From: Sciurus carolinensis
Taxonomy: Eukaryota > Chordata > Mammalia > Rodentia > Sciuridae
Assembly (NCBI RefSeq): GCF_902686445.1
Contig: NC_062215.1
Location: forward strand, 27,054,750 to 27,118,749
Length of the DNA: 64,000 nucleotides
Direction: 5' to 3'
Shown: positions 11,291-21,539 of the stretch, piece after piece
How the letters are laid out: every line of letters begins with the position of its first letter
Position numbering within the stretch: position 1 is the stretch's first letter
The notes under the pieces: generated by a model
Databases searched by the model: none
The model's input: only the letters and a program-made list of their open reading frames with translations
Told to the model about the DNA's origin: nothing
Position numbers and translations under genes: made by a program

Positions 11291-11584
11291 ATTACTCTTT
11301 TCGAGTCCTTTTAAATTTCTGTAAAATTGGCAATAATGTCTTGTTTTTAATTTCCGATTTTAGTAATTTAAATCTTTTGCCTTTTCTCAGAGATAAGTCA
11401 GCTTTTATCAATTTTGTTGATGCTTTCAAGGAACCAATTTTTGGTTTCACTGATTTTCTCTATTCATGTGTTCTTACACATGGCTTTGTTCTTATCCTTA
11501 AGGCAAAAATAATTTCCATGAAGTATAAATTATTAAAGATCATGGAAAATAAGGAATTTCTCTAATTTTACAAAGCTAATTGCT

Positions 11585-11880
11585 ATAGTTTGGATCTGGA
11601 GTGTCCTTCAAAGTCTTGGTTCACAGTGCATGGTACTGCTGGGAGGTGCAGGAACCTCTGGTTGGTGGGGTCTAGTGAAAGGCAGTTAGTTCATACAGGA
11701 GCTCCCCTCCATGGGGATGTTGGCACCCTGGTCTCTTCTCGCTTGTTCTCATGGCTCTTGGCTGCTCTCACCATGATGTGCTACCTCAACACAGACCCAG
11801 AAGCAATGGACCTACTCACCATGGACTGAACAAGAAATAAGTCGATTTGACAGTAACCACCACTGTGATTGAAAAATATT
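11585..11880 (+). repeat. MaLR-like LTR remnant
   Basis: Begins gctatagtttggatctggag, the usual start of a mammalian MaLR-type LTR family, and ends with catggactgaacaagaaataa. The copy at about 55610-55930 has the same 3' segment order. The 79-codon frame inside is accidental. Confidence 0.55.
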
Positions 11881-11980
11881 CTAAAAAGTTAGTCAATGCT
11901 ACAAGACAAGAAGTCAAAATAAGAGTTATAGTTTTCAGGAACAAGAAAATATGATTATTCTTTTAAAATAATGTTTTCTT

Positions 11981-12264
11981 TTTTTTATTATTACAATTTT
12001 TTTTTATTGTAAACAAATGGAATACATGTTGTTTCTCTGTTTGTACATGGCGTAAAGGCATACCATTTGTGTAATCATAAATTTACATAGGGTAATGTTG
12101 TTTGATTCATTCTGTTATTTTTCCCTTCCCCCACCCCTCCCACCCCTCTTTTCCCTCTATACAGTCCCTCCTTCCTCCACTCTTGCCACCCTCCTAACCC
12201 TAAACCTAACCCTAACACTAACCCCTCCCACCCCCATTATGTGTCATCATCCACTTATTAGCGA
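11981..12264 (-). mobile_element. 5'-truncated L1 3' UTR, antisense, with telomere-like run
   Basis: Only L1 3' UTR remains. The sense end reads ccatttgtttacaata and then a tail, related to class B but shorter. Duplications of 18 bases with 16 identities at 11963-11980 and 12265-12282 define the insertion. The UTR contains a C-rich block and, at 12193-12224, five CCCTAA-like hexamers. Confidence 0.85.
12193..12224. repeat. Telomere-like (CCCTAA)n degenerate run
   Basis: About five consecutive variants of CCCTAA within the antisense L1 3' UTR. Their position inside the retroposon suggests they were carried by L1 and not made by a chromosome-end event here. Confidence 0.8.
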
Positions 12265-12403
12265 TTAAAAGTATGTTTTCTTAGAAAACCTAAGATCATA
12301 AATTATAAAAGTTTTAGATAAAATGGGTATTCGTTAGGAGGCTAGAATCAAAATTAGTTTTTTTAAAATGTAGAGGTTATGAGGACTATAAAATGTAGTG
12401 GAA

Positions 12404-12598
12404 GCTGGGCGTGCTGGCATGCACCTTGGCCCAACGACTTGCAAGTCTGAAGTGGGAGGATCATCGAGCCCAGGAGTACGAGACCAGCCTGGGCAACACA
12501 GAGATCTCCGATCTCAGACAGCAAAAACCAAAACCAACACCCAAACCAAACAACATCAACAGACCCCACCAACACACACACACACACACACAAAACAA
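12404..12598 (+). repeat. 7SL-derived SINE (Alu/B1-like monomer), sense, with CA-rich tail
   Basis: Sense body from gctgggcgtgctggcatgc through gagaccagcctgggcaac, then an A/C-rich tail with a (CA)n run at 12571-12592. Approximate duplications (gtagtggaa before, gtaatggaa after) flank it. The word gagcccaggagtacgagacc is closer to the older Alu/FLAM-like 7SL form than to the other B1 units here. Confidence 0.8.
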
Positions 12599-12609
12599 AA
12601 GGTAATGGA

Positions 12610-14270
12610 AAAGAATTCCAAGTTGTCTTGTTTGTTGCAAAGCTCTGTGACCTAATTCCATCCTAATAATGAGAGCAGCACAGAACTCCCTCATCTCAGG
12701 GGACCCAGGAAAAACTACCTGAGACTATCACATTCCTGATGTACATAACCTGCTGGTGGGCAGGAGAGATTGTGCTGAACCATCTTTACTAATTGTCTGA
12801 TCTTCAGCAAATTTTGCTCACATGTTCACAACCTGAGTTATCTCACCTTTCACATGGAATAGTAGAACCTTCCTCAAAGTGCTGTTGTGAGGAGTCAACA
12901 AGGATATATATGCAGCCAGCCTTTCTGTGCCCAGTATCTAATGGGCATGGAGAAGGGACATTCATCCGTCTTAGATGCAGCCAGTCAGATACACTAAATA
13001 TTGGCATTGTTTGCGTACAGGAGCTTGACTTTCACGAAGCGAGAGGTCATTACCTCACGAATCTTGTGTTATTTTTTAGGGGAGTGGGAATAAAACAGTT
13101 CCATGGGTTCTGCAAAGTGGTGGTCCTACGTAGAAGGTCTTGTGGGCAAAGTAATGGATAACTGTGTGCCACTGAGTTTTCGTTTTCGTTTATTTTAAAC
13201 TAACAATGATAAAACTAGTAAAATGAACCCTAATTCACAGTTTAATGGGTGTTTCATCTCATCAAGTCTTTCCTTTTTCCCTAACAGGAGCGATAGTAGC
13301 TGAGTTTTGATTGCCATTGAATCTCTAGCTTCTCACCAGTTTCTGGCCCATAGGAGGTGCTTAATCAAGAGTATTTGTAGAATGGGTGAATGTGATGTGG
13401 AGGGCAGGGGACTGTCGGAGGGGAGAAGTTGACCTGGAGACCTCCCTCTGAGCAGTACCGTACGGCCCTGCTCACAAGGAGGATAGGGAAGGAGGACTTC
13501 TCTTAACCTTTTCCCCATCAGAAGCTCAGGGTTGTTGTTGGTGGTATGCAAGGGAAAGAGGTGGACGGCTGAGAAGTCTTTCCCCATTCCTTCTCCAGAG
13601 AGGATTCAGCTATCACCAGTGACATCAAAGGGTACAAAAGGTATGGGGACTTCTTCACATTAGACACTGCTGCAGTTTCTTATTGTTGCCATGGGCCCCA
13701 AGCAGGGTATACTTGGGTTTCAGGTCACCATATGATTTACACAATTTCAGTCTCATGAGGGTAGTGTCAGGATTTTCAGAGGTTGGGTGAGCTGCCCCTC
13801 AAAGACATGAGTGTTTCCGTGTTTTGTGTCTTTCCATCCCTGCTTTTACTTAAGTAAGCATTTCATGTTTCTAAGAAGCTACTGCATAGAGGCTTGAGCT
13901 CTGTTATTTGAGAGACATCTGGGTTTCCAGGAAATCTTTTAAAAATGCGTTACTGAAAACTGATGGGCAAACTATTGTGTGCTTCATTTGCTAGATGTGT
14001 GCAGCCAAGTGGAATGGATGGTTCTTTTCTCTGTGGTAATTGTCCATTTATTCCCTTGCTTTCCATTTTTTCCCAAATTGTTGGGGTTAGAGTAGAACAA
14101 GGCATCCAACAACCATAAACCATCAACAATCTCTTAAAAAGAGGGGAAAGATAAACTCATATTTACTAAGGATTTTTAACTTCAGGTGTTATACATGTAA
14201 TTTGAACTCTGATGTCTGTTTTAAGATCTAGGACTAATTGATCCCCTGGCCCCTGCCGCCACTAAAATAA
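12610..14270. other. Mostly unassigned, with an L2 3' end and a MIR fragment
   Basis: At about 13320-13385 a sense L2 3' end is suggested by ggcccataggaggtgcttaa. At about 14160-14230 the sense start of a MIR is suggested. The rest, including a 122-codon plus frame (12793-13161), shows no recognisable domain. Confidence 0.4.
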
Positions 14271-14271
14271 A

Positions 14272-14288
14272 ACACACACACACACACA
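14272..14288. repeat. (CA)n microsatellite
   Basis: Short pure CA tract after aaaataaaa; possibly the decayed tail of an unrecognised retroposon. Confidence 0.8.
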
Positions 14289-14512
14289 GAGTATGCAGAT
14301 TTTCTCGGAGTTTAAGTTCTCATGGTCTTCTATGTCTCTGAGCACTTCTTTTTCTGCTGAAAAAATTGAGTGATTGGACCATCTTGTTCTCTCTTAGGCA
14401 CTGTCAGCCTAGATGTGAGATAGTTCTATCTACGTTCTTTTCCCCCAAACCCATCCCAAGTGATGAAGGGCCTTGCGTATGGGCAACAGACTTTACTGAA
14501 GGTTAATGTATT

Positions 14513-15120
14513 AGTCAGTTTTCTTCTGAGGAACAGAAACAACAGGACATAGACACACAGATGTACAGAAAGAGATCTTTTATGAGGAATTGGCTCATGA
14601 GGCTAAGAAGTCCCATGATCTGCCATATGAAAGCTGGTATAGCTTCAGTCCAAACCCAAAGACCTGAGAAACAGAGGGGCTGATGGTGTAAACCCAGTCT
14701 GAACTGAAGCCCTGAGAACCTGATTCTGATGATCTAAGCCTTGGTTCAAGTCCAAAGGCCCAAGAACCAGGGACACTGATGTTCAAAGGCAGGAGAAGAT
14801 AGAAATCTCAGTTCAAACAGAGAAATTTCTCCTTTTTCCATTTTTTTTTTTTCTTTTGCGGTGCTGGGGATTGAACCCAGGGCCTTGTGCTTTTGAGGCA
14901 AGCACTCTACTAACTGAGCTACATCCCCAGCCCTCTCCCACCTTTTTGTTCTGTTGAAGTCCTCAAGGACCTGGATGATGTCCGTCATCCTGGGTGAGAG
15001 TGATCTTTAGCCAATCCACTGATTCAAATGCTAATATTTACCAGAAATGCCCTCAGAGACACATCCCCAAATAATGTTTTTACTAACCATCTGGGCATTC
15101 CTTAGTCATTTATTTAAATG
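14513..15120 (-). repeat. Ancient interspersed repeat (LTR-like), antisense
   Basis: Starts attagtcagttttcttctga and ends near aaccatctgggcattcctta. The order matches the reverse of the family seen in sense at 56645-57200, whose 3' end is ttctgttcctctagagaacc. An ID SINE interrupts it at 14841-14933. I recognise the pattern as a mammal-wide repeat but cannot name it safely. Confidence 0.6.
14841..14933 (-). repeat. ID SINE, antisense
   Basis: T tract followed by the antisense ID body (gtgctggggattgaaccc ... tgagctacatccccagccc). Inserted in the ancient repeat above. Confidence 0.93.
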
Positions 15121-15164
15121 GTTTTAAGTATATCATCCCCCTACCTTAATCACACACATCCTCT

Positions 15165-15310
15165 CATATTTATTTAGCACAGAAGAATTGCATAAAGCAT
15201 ATGCCACTAATCCCGTCTTATACATGATATTTTGGAGTTCAGAGAGGGTAAATAATTTAACAGAGGTCACACACTTGGTTTTGACTGAGGTTTATCTAGT
15301 TCCAAAGTTC
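15165..15310 (+). repeat. MIR fragment
   Basis: Sense MIR tail: ttcagagagggtaaataatt followed by cagaggtcacacacttggtt. Strongly diverged. Confidence 0.55.
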
Positions 15311-16084
15311 ATTCTCTTTTGATTTTTCCTTGTAGTTGTCTGATCATCTTTGGAAGAGGCTGTTAAAATTCCCAGGTTCTACCCTGTTCCATCACAAGGA
15401 AGTCTAATCTTTGAAGCTGTTGCTCATGTAGTGCTACATTGCTGTGTTGGTTCACTCACCAGTCTATGCACACACTCAATGCAGTTACTGAGTGCCTCCC
15501 ATTAAGCACTAAGCTGGTGCTGGATGCTGGATACCCCAACACTCCAAACATGGGAATGTGGAGAAGGATCACAGGGATGAAAGAAGGTAACATTTCTTTT
15601 AAAAGTCGCTTCTTTTCACTAACAAAGGATCATCTCATCAATCCCCCTGCCTCTGCTGTGCGTAATCAGAACAGGACATGTGGGAGGGGCTTGTGGCTCT
15701 TTAGGATTTTCAGTCGTGTATCATCCAGAGTGGGTGACGGGACACAATGTGGAAGCTCTCGTTGGAGCTGGGTCCACTTTCTTGGGTCAGCCTATGGAGG
15801 GGGTTCCTTCATACCGAGTCCTACCCTATCTTCCACCATGTACCACGGTGCATCATGACTCTACTTCTGCTGGCCACACACTGCCGATTGAGTTTTCTGG
15901 GTCCTGTGATGTTTCACACACCAATGCGTAACTCCTGCCATACAGTGGAGATAAAATCAGATGAACTCCTGGACATTTGGGTCTTGGAAGACTTAAGGAA
16001 AATTGAAAATAGAGTCCTTTAGATAATTACAGACATAGGAAAGAGAGAACCTTGCAAGAAGTGAGTGAGAAGATGGCTTGTGGG
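15311..16084. other. Unassigned sequence
   Basis: Overlapping plus frames of 139, 83 and 91 codons at 15439-16022 have no recognisable domains. The piece around 15475-15545 (actgagtgcctcccattaag, gtgctggatgctggatac) resembles the start of a mammal-wide repeat also seen near 24810. Confidence 0.4.
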
Positions 16085-16215
16085 CAATGATGTAAAATGG
16101 CAGGGACTGTATCCTGGTCCCTCCCTTATCTGCTTCTTCAAGATCTTGGACCAGATTCTTGGTTTCTCTAAGCCTCAGTTTTATTTGTAAAACAAGAATC
16201 TCCTGGATCCTTCCC
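16085..16215 (-). repeat. MIR fragment, antisense
   Basis: Antisense MIR signature: tctctaagcctcagttttat followed by tgtaaaacaagaat. Confidence 0.55.
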
Positions 16216-17699
16216 GATCTGACATGTTCTATTTTTTCCACATATCCCGGAGACAAATAAGGATTCTTGCCCACTATTGCCAGGGAAGACTTGGTACTCT
16301 GTTGCTACATGGGGCATTTATTTTCCTCTCTTGCTGGTTCTTAGTTGTGGTCTCTGTTCCAAGCTGATGGATTTCTTTTGTGTCTTCTGGAATCACCTTC
16401 CATTTATTCCTTCCCCAGTTCCTCCTTCTTTGCCCTCCTATTGACAAATGATGGAGAAACAGCCCCGTGGCAGGAATCAGAGCTGCCCGTGGCTGAATGA
16501 GACTCTGCTCGAATCACCACAAAGTTCCGAGCTCGCGTGCCTGGGCAGGTATTGATTCTGATTTTATTTTCTCCTTTTGGTTAGGAATCTTAATTGAACT
16601 GCGGGTAGCCACGATTACCACAGGCTCACCCCTATTAAGCTCCAAACACACTTTCCTGAAATTTCTACTCAATCAATACTACCTAGTTTCAATGAGAAGA
16701 GAAAGGTTACAAATTTTATATATAAAAGTTGGTATTGAAAAATTCCTCTGGTCAACTCCAGGTCAGCTTCCAATTCACAGCACTTTATGAGAGTAATTCT
16801 TTCAGAGAGAGATTTTTCAGCCCATGAAGTGACTTTCACGAGCTCCGGGGGCCAGCTGGGATGTCAGTGTGAAAACTCTTCTTTGTATAAAAAGCTGATG
16901 GGCACGGGAAGAGGCAGCCAGGCCTGTCTGTCTCTGGCTGGGTTTGGAGAGAGGAAGAGGCTGGGAGTGACAGGGTCCTGTGGATCTCAGATGGGGACTG
17001 CCTGGAGGCAGTCTGCTCGCTGTTCCCTCCTCTGTTCTCTTTAACTGCCAGAAGGGACCATGCCGTCATTAAGTCACTGCTAGCTAGTGGTCACACACAC
17101 TTTCCCTTTCACTCGCCCAGTGCCTGTTGAGTATCTCCAGTAGCAGGGGCACCCAGTGGCAGTTCGTCTGAGTCAGGCAGCTTAATTCTTACAACATCTT
17201 TAAGCTGTATATTAGGTATTGTCATCTCTAAGACTTGGATCTCTCTCTTGTTGCAAAGCTCATGAGAACTTTGCTTCTGCAGTTGCGTGTGTTAGTCTGG
17301 GTCCTTCAGGAAGCGACACTGAGGGGAATTTGACATGCAGGGATTCACTGGGGCAAACATTGGGGGGCGAAAATGGGGAAGGAACCAAAGAGGGCTGGGA
17401 GAGCTGTCAGACTGTGGTGAAGATCCACCCCCGTGAGGGAAAGGGAAGGAAGGAAGAATGGGAGAGAGGGGACTGCGAATAGCTCTCGGGAACCATGCTA
17501 ACAGGCGGTGTGGAGTCGAAGCACCTGATGAGGACTTCCGCCTCTCCTAAGAGCAGGCTGCCTTAGGACCCCTGCCATGCTCAGTCACTGACTCAGAGCA
17601 GCCCACAGGATCTGTGGCTTTGTGTGAAAGTGCTGGTGGACTTCAGAATGAGGCCTCAGGGCTGTGGATCAGTGACCCTTCCAGCAGCAGAGGATCTGA
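16216..17699. other. Unassigned 1.5-kb stretch
   Basis: Nothing convincing. A few bases near 17180-17225 (ttcttacaacatctttaagc) look like a MIR remnant. A purine-rich run at 17440-17475 is low complexity. Confidence 0.4.
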
Positions 17700-17915
17700 G
17701 AGGTGCCGCTTCTGTCCAGATCTCTGTTTTGCCACCCACTGTCTGTGTGATTGTGGCAAGTGGAGTAATTTCTTTCCGCCTCATTTTCCTCATCTTTAAG
17801 TAAATAGTTCCTACCCATGGGATTGTATGGAGAAATAAATGAGATGATGCATATTAAAGCATTTTGTACAGTGCTTGGCACACGGTAAGCCCTCAGTGAA
17901 TACTAATTATCACCA
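17700..17915 (-). repeat. MIR, nearly full, antisense
   Basis: Antisense MIR from the gtctgtgtgattgtggcaag region through cattttcctcatctttaag to cagtgcttggcacacggtaa. Order and spacing match a long MIR copy. Confidence 0.8.
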
Positions 17916-18227
17916 GGCTTTATCATAGCCAGGGTTTGAACTTTATATTGTCAAATGAAATGTTTCTTAAATCTAAATATAAAAAACAGATTAGAGTAGA
18001 ATGTTCTAGCCCTGTCTGATTCCCACACTTCTACCCTAATCCTTGGGTCATTTCTAAGGAAACATAGGAATTGGAAAGACGTAAGGTGCAATCACATATT
18101 TTGTGCATGTCTACTTTTGAATTTTTTATGTCGATGGATTCAGATAACTTTTTAAATTACTGTACAGTAAGGTTGAACTTTTGAGGGCATTCGGTCCTAT
18201 GAATTTTAGTGATTGTGTAGGTTTGCC
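17916..18227. other. AT-rich, possibly L1M-derived
   Basis: No firm match. Its position beside an antisense L1M fragment suggests it may be decayed L1 3' UTR. Confidence 0.3.
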
Positions 18228-18342
18228 TGTTTGTTTGAGATGGGGTCTGTGTTGCTCAGGCTGGCCTCCCGTTCCTGGCCTCAAGTGATCTTTCTGCCTC
18301 AGTCTCCTGAGCAGCTGGGACTACAGGTGCACATCCCCACAC
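18228..18342 (-). repeat. 7SL-derived SINE, antisense
   Basis: Reads tttgagatggggtctgtgtt, then caggctggcctcccgttcct, ending gctgggactacaggtgcaca. It carries no dID unit and sits at the 3' side of an L1M fragment. Confidence 0.8.
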
Positions 18343-18344
18343 CT

Positions 18345-18580
18345 ACCCCCTGGCAACCAGTGATCTGTTATCACTGTAGCTTTGTCTTCCTGGGAATATC
18401 AAATAACTGGAATCATTCAGTTTTTTGGGATTGGCTTCCTGCATTCACCATAATGCCTTTGAAGTTCATCCAAGTTTTGTGTATCAATAGTTGGTTCCTT
18501 TTATTGCTGAGTAATATTCCAGTGTGTGGACGACCCCGTTTGTTTAAGGGACTTGAGGTTGTTTCCAGTTTAGAATAGCA
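18345..18580 (-). repeat. Old L1 fragment, antisense
   Basis: Antisense L1 ORF2/3' UTR text: ggaatcattcagttttttgg, cctttgaagttcatccaagt, ttgctgagtaatattccagt. It is probably split from the sequence left of the adjacent SINE. Confidence 0.7.
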
Positions 18581-19747
18581 TCTGGCACATAGTTGGAGGT
18601 GATTAATAACATGCAAGATGTTATGAAGGCTAAGAACGGAAACCCACGTTTCAGTCCCCACTCATATGTCTTCTTTTTTTATAAACCTACTTGTTGTTTT
18701 TTGTTATATTTATTTTCCTGCTTATAAGTCACTGAATGCAAGGAACCAAAGTCCATTTCCTTTGGGGCCTCAGTGGCTGGTTAGAGGTGGCAGCCACCTG
18801 GTGACTGCATTTCTATGTCAGCCTCTCACTATCTGGCTAAGTGTCTCCCTGCAAGATCAGATGTTTCTCCCAGTCGTGAACAATGGCCTCAGGACTAACC
18901 TGAATCATCGACTGTCCCGAGTGCCCACCTGCGACTGTAGCTTGACTCCTTTTACTTTCTCTCCCGGATGCTGGTGCTTTATATGCCTGAACCACTCACC
19001 GGCAGAGTGCCCGTTTACCCATCCCGGCTGACACTTGTCAAGCTTTTTAGCAACTCTGACCTCATTCTTTATTTAGCAACTTCATCATTTCAGTCTCAAG
19101 CTGTTAAACATTTATCTTCACTAATATCAACATCATTAGGATTTGTTTGAATAATGAAGACACAAATGCGATTAAAACTGCAACTGGAGTCCAAGGAAAG
19201 TGGCGTTGGCTAGATTGAAAGCCATCCAAGCTGTTGAGCCCTCAGGGCAGGTGGTCTGGCTCTTCAAAGGCAGGCAGGAGCAGAGCTTGTCATTAAGAGC
19301 TGGGAAAGCTGAAAAACTCGACCTAACAGACGAGAAGAACAGAGGGTTCCCAGGGGTGATTCTAGAAGGTGAGACTTAGGAGGAAAACAGGAAGGCTAAG
19401 CCAGAGAGAGGAACTGTGGATATTGCACTAGGCTTGGAACCACATGGGACGAAGCAACCAGTGAAAGATTTCCAGGGGTGGATTTTCACTACTTTCTCTG
19501 TGTGCTTTCATCTAGGATCTTTAAAATGGAGAGCATGCCAGTGGTGAGGAGAAACACAGATGGGCATAAAGATTTTTTTACTTTCAGGTCCTGGGGGTAC
19601 ATAGCATACTGGAGGCAACACACAAGAAGTTCAGGGAGTATAGGAAGGGAGAAAGAAAGAAAGAAATAGGGAGCTGTGGGTAATGGCCTTTATTGAGTTC
19701 ACAGCTTTATCTGAACAGGTTTCCTACAGGGTTGTAGTTGGTGGTTT
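18581..19747. other. Unassigned sequence
   Basis: Contains a 121-codon plus frame (18666-19031) without recognisable domains. GAAA-rich bases at 19645-19670 are low complexity. Confidence 0.4.
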
Positions 19748-19759
19748 TAGAACAAGCAG

Positions 19760-19857
19760 GGCTGGGGAGATAGCTCAGCTGGTAGAGTGCCTGCCTTGCA
19801 TGCACAAGGCCCTGGGTTCAATCCTCAGCACCACAAAAAAAAAAAAAAAAAAAAAGA
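19760..19857 (+). repeat. ID SINE with target-site duplication
   Basis: Sense ID element (gggctggggagatagctcag; B-box gggttcaatcc; A tail of about 21). ttagaacaag repeats at 19748-19757 and 19858-19867, extending to 13 of 14 bases. One of the cleaner SINEs here. Confidence 0.95.
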
Positions 19858-19867
19858 TTAGAACAAG

Positions 19868-20457
19868 TAGGCATGGGTTCCAAGAGTTGCTCTGTTACTG
19901 TGAGGTGGTCACTGCTGGACATTTGCACAGTCCATGTGGGTGTGAGGATCATCAGGACAATTCACATAGGTTGCATCTGGCTATTCCATGGGGTTGTGGT
20001 CACCAGGAGGTGGTTGTACTCATAGTTTATTTTGGTATTGAAAATATAAATTATTAATTTTTCACCTTACCTGTCTCCTGGACTCTAACTGGTTGGGAAT
20101 AGGTGCTTGGAGTCACAGGTGGTCACGACTTTTCTCTTGAGAACGAGGCTCTCTGGTGCTCAACTTGAAATTTCTCATCTAGATTCCTTTTCTATGCCAT
20201 TTTTCCTTGGATTTCTGAGTAACATCTAACACATATCAAAATGACTCCTGGGAATGACGTCAGCCTGGACGATGCTAGAGCTGGTTCTCATTTATAGGTC
20301 AACAGAAGATAAGGCAGAGATGGTAGGTATTGGATGGAATAAGAAGAATAGCTGATTTAATTTGGTAAAAGTAGGAGTTTGGTGCCAGGGAGGGGCAGAT
20401 CTCCTCCTTGCTTTCTACCACCAAGAGCCTCCTCACGTGAAGGAGCCCAGATGGGTG
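19868..20457. other. Unassigned sequence
   Basis: No gene or repeat recognised. Confidence 0.4.
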
Positions 20458-20826
20458 TGGTGAACCGAATAGTATCCCCTCAAAGTTCATACGTTGCAGT
20501 CCTAATCTCCAGTTCTTTAGAACGTGACCGTATTCTGAGATAGGGCCTTCAAAGAAGCAATTAAAATTACATAAAACCCTAAGACTGGTGTCCTTACAAG
20601 AAGAGGAAGAGATACAAGGGATGTGTGTGCACAGAGAACAGGCCACGTGAACATCCAGCAAGAAGATGGACGCCTGCCAGTCAAGGAGAGAGGCCTTAGG
20701 AGAAACCAACCCTGCTGGCATATTGATCCTGGACAGCCAGCCTCCAAAACTATAAGAAATAAATTTCTGTTGGTTAAGCCACCTGGTCTGTGACATTCTG
20801 TGATGGCAGCCGTAACAAATTAATAT
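20458..20826 (+). repeat. MLT1-type MaLR LTR, sense
   Basis: Nearly full ancient LTR: starts tgaaccgaatagtatcccct, contains gagatagggccttcaaagaa and gactggtgtccttacaagaa, then aactataagaaataaatttc as polyadenylation region, and ends in a gccgtaacaaatta segment. The 165-codon minus-strand frame at 20299-20796 is an accidental antisense frame of this LTR. Confidence 0.85.
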
Positions 20827-20989
20827 AATGGGTTGGGCGATCTCACCTAGAACTGGAGATGAAGGGAGATCTCAGCTGACATGTGGGTCATCTTCAGCAA
20901 GAAATGATGTCTCCATCCATATTAAACAGAGCATGACAAAGAAGAGGCAAATGAGGTACAGAGGCAAAGCATTAAGATGCAAAGCCAGA

Positions 20990-21110
20990 AGACCTGGCTA
21001 CTGACCTGACTTGGGCACTCACCGGTTTGTGACCTTGGGAGCTATCTCCCTGAGCCCACTGTCCTCCAGCAGCAAGAGGATAGTAAACCTTGTCACAGTG
21101 CTTTATAGAG
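20990..21110 (-). repeat. MIR fragment, antisense
   Basis: Pattern gacctggctactgacctgac, then accggtttgtgaccttggga and a decayed tail, in antisense MIR order. Confidence 0.6.
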
Positions 21111-21116
21111 CAGGGA

Positions 21117-21245
21117 GAGAGAAGGAGGAAGGAGAGAGAGGGTGGGAGGGGGAGAGAGATGGTGGGAGGGGGAGAGAGAGGGTGGGAGGGGGAGAAAGAG
21201 AGGAAGAGGGAGAGCACGGGGGAGTGAAGGAGGGAGGGAGGGAGA
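21117..21245. repeat. GA/GGGA-rich tract with 20-bp minisatellite
   Basis: Almost pure purine on plus. Between 21131 and 21190 three near-identical 20-base units run in tandem (ggagagagagggtgggaggg; the second has one change). Each unit junction makes a GGGTGGGAGGGGG-like word, at 21140-21152 and 21180-21192 exactly and at 21160-21172 with one change, so the plus strand could form G-quadruplexes. Confidence 0.9.
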
Positions 21246-21539
21246 ACCAGAATATATAGGCTCTTTATTACTTGGAAAGCATGATTGATAAACGATGACT
21301 TTCTAGCCTCATGTATCTTTTATCTAGGATCTACTGGAACTTGGTTGTTGGATCAGAAATAATAAGCAGCAAATAAACATCACTATTAAGCTGACCAACT
21401 TTAGAAGTACCTGTGCCATTCCTTACAGAAGAAAGACATCCCCTGGATGAATGAAAAGCAGAAATCTCTTTTACTTCTAAAATGCATGAGAGACATTGGT
21501 AAGGAAAACTCCAGGTTTTGACTGCTTTCATAAATAATT
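21246..21539. other. Unassigned sequence
   Basis: No feature recognised. Confidence 0.4.

Larger units (their letters stand above)
7620..11575 (-). repeat. Long old L1 (L1M-type), antisense, with nested insertions
   Basis: About 4 kb reading as the reverse complement of L1: 3' UTR and ORF2 3' end at 7620-8384, then back through ORF2 (for example tttggtgactgtagctctgt at 9670-9689 and tcaattttgttgatgctttc at 11408-11427). It is interrupted by a B1-like SINE (8212-8341), an LTR (8385-8912), an ID element (9823-9929) and a 131-bp L1-derived piece (11160-11290). L1 homology resumes after each, so all four are younger. No intact ORF2 remains. The 3.3 kb of L1 left is a large part of an element. 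Confidence 0.85.

Noticed and set aside
6930..11575. Opposed L1 pieces meeting near 7615 as a twin-priming inversion
   Set aside because: For a minus-strand L1 the inverted 5' piece should lie at the high-coordinate side, not beside the 3' end at 7620; two separate insertions are simpler.
15439..16022. Three overlapping plus frames of 83-139 codons
   Set aside because: Three different frames open over the same bases, none with domain features; consistent with chance.
20299..20796. Longest open frame in the window, 165 codons on minus
   Set aside because: Most of it is the antisense of an MLT1 LTR and its peptide shows no domain.
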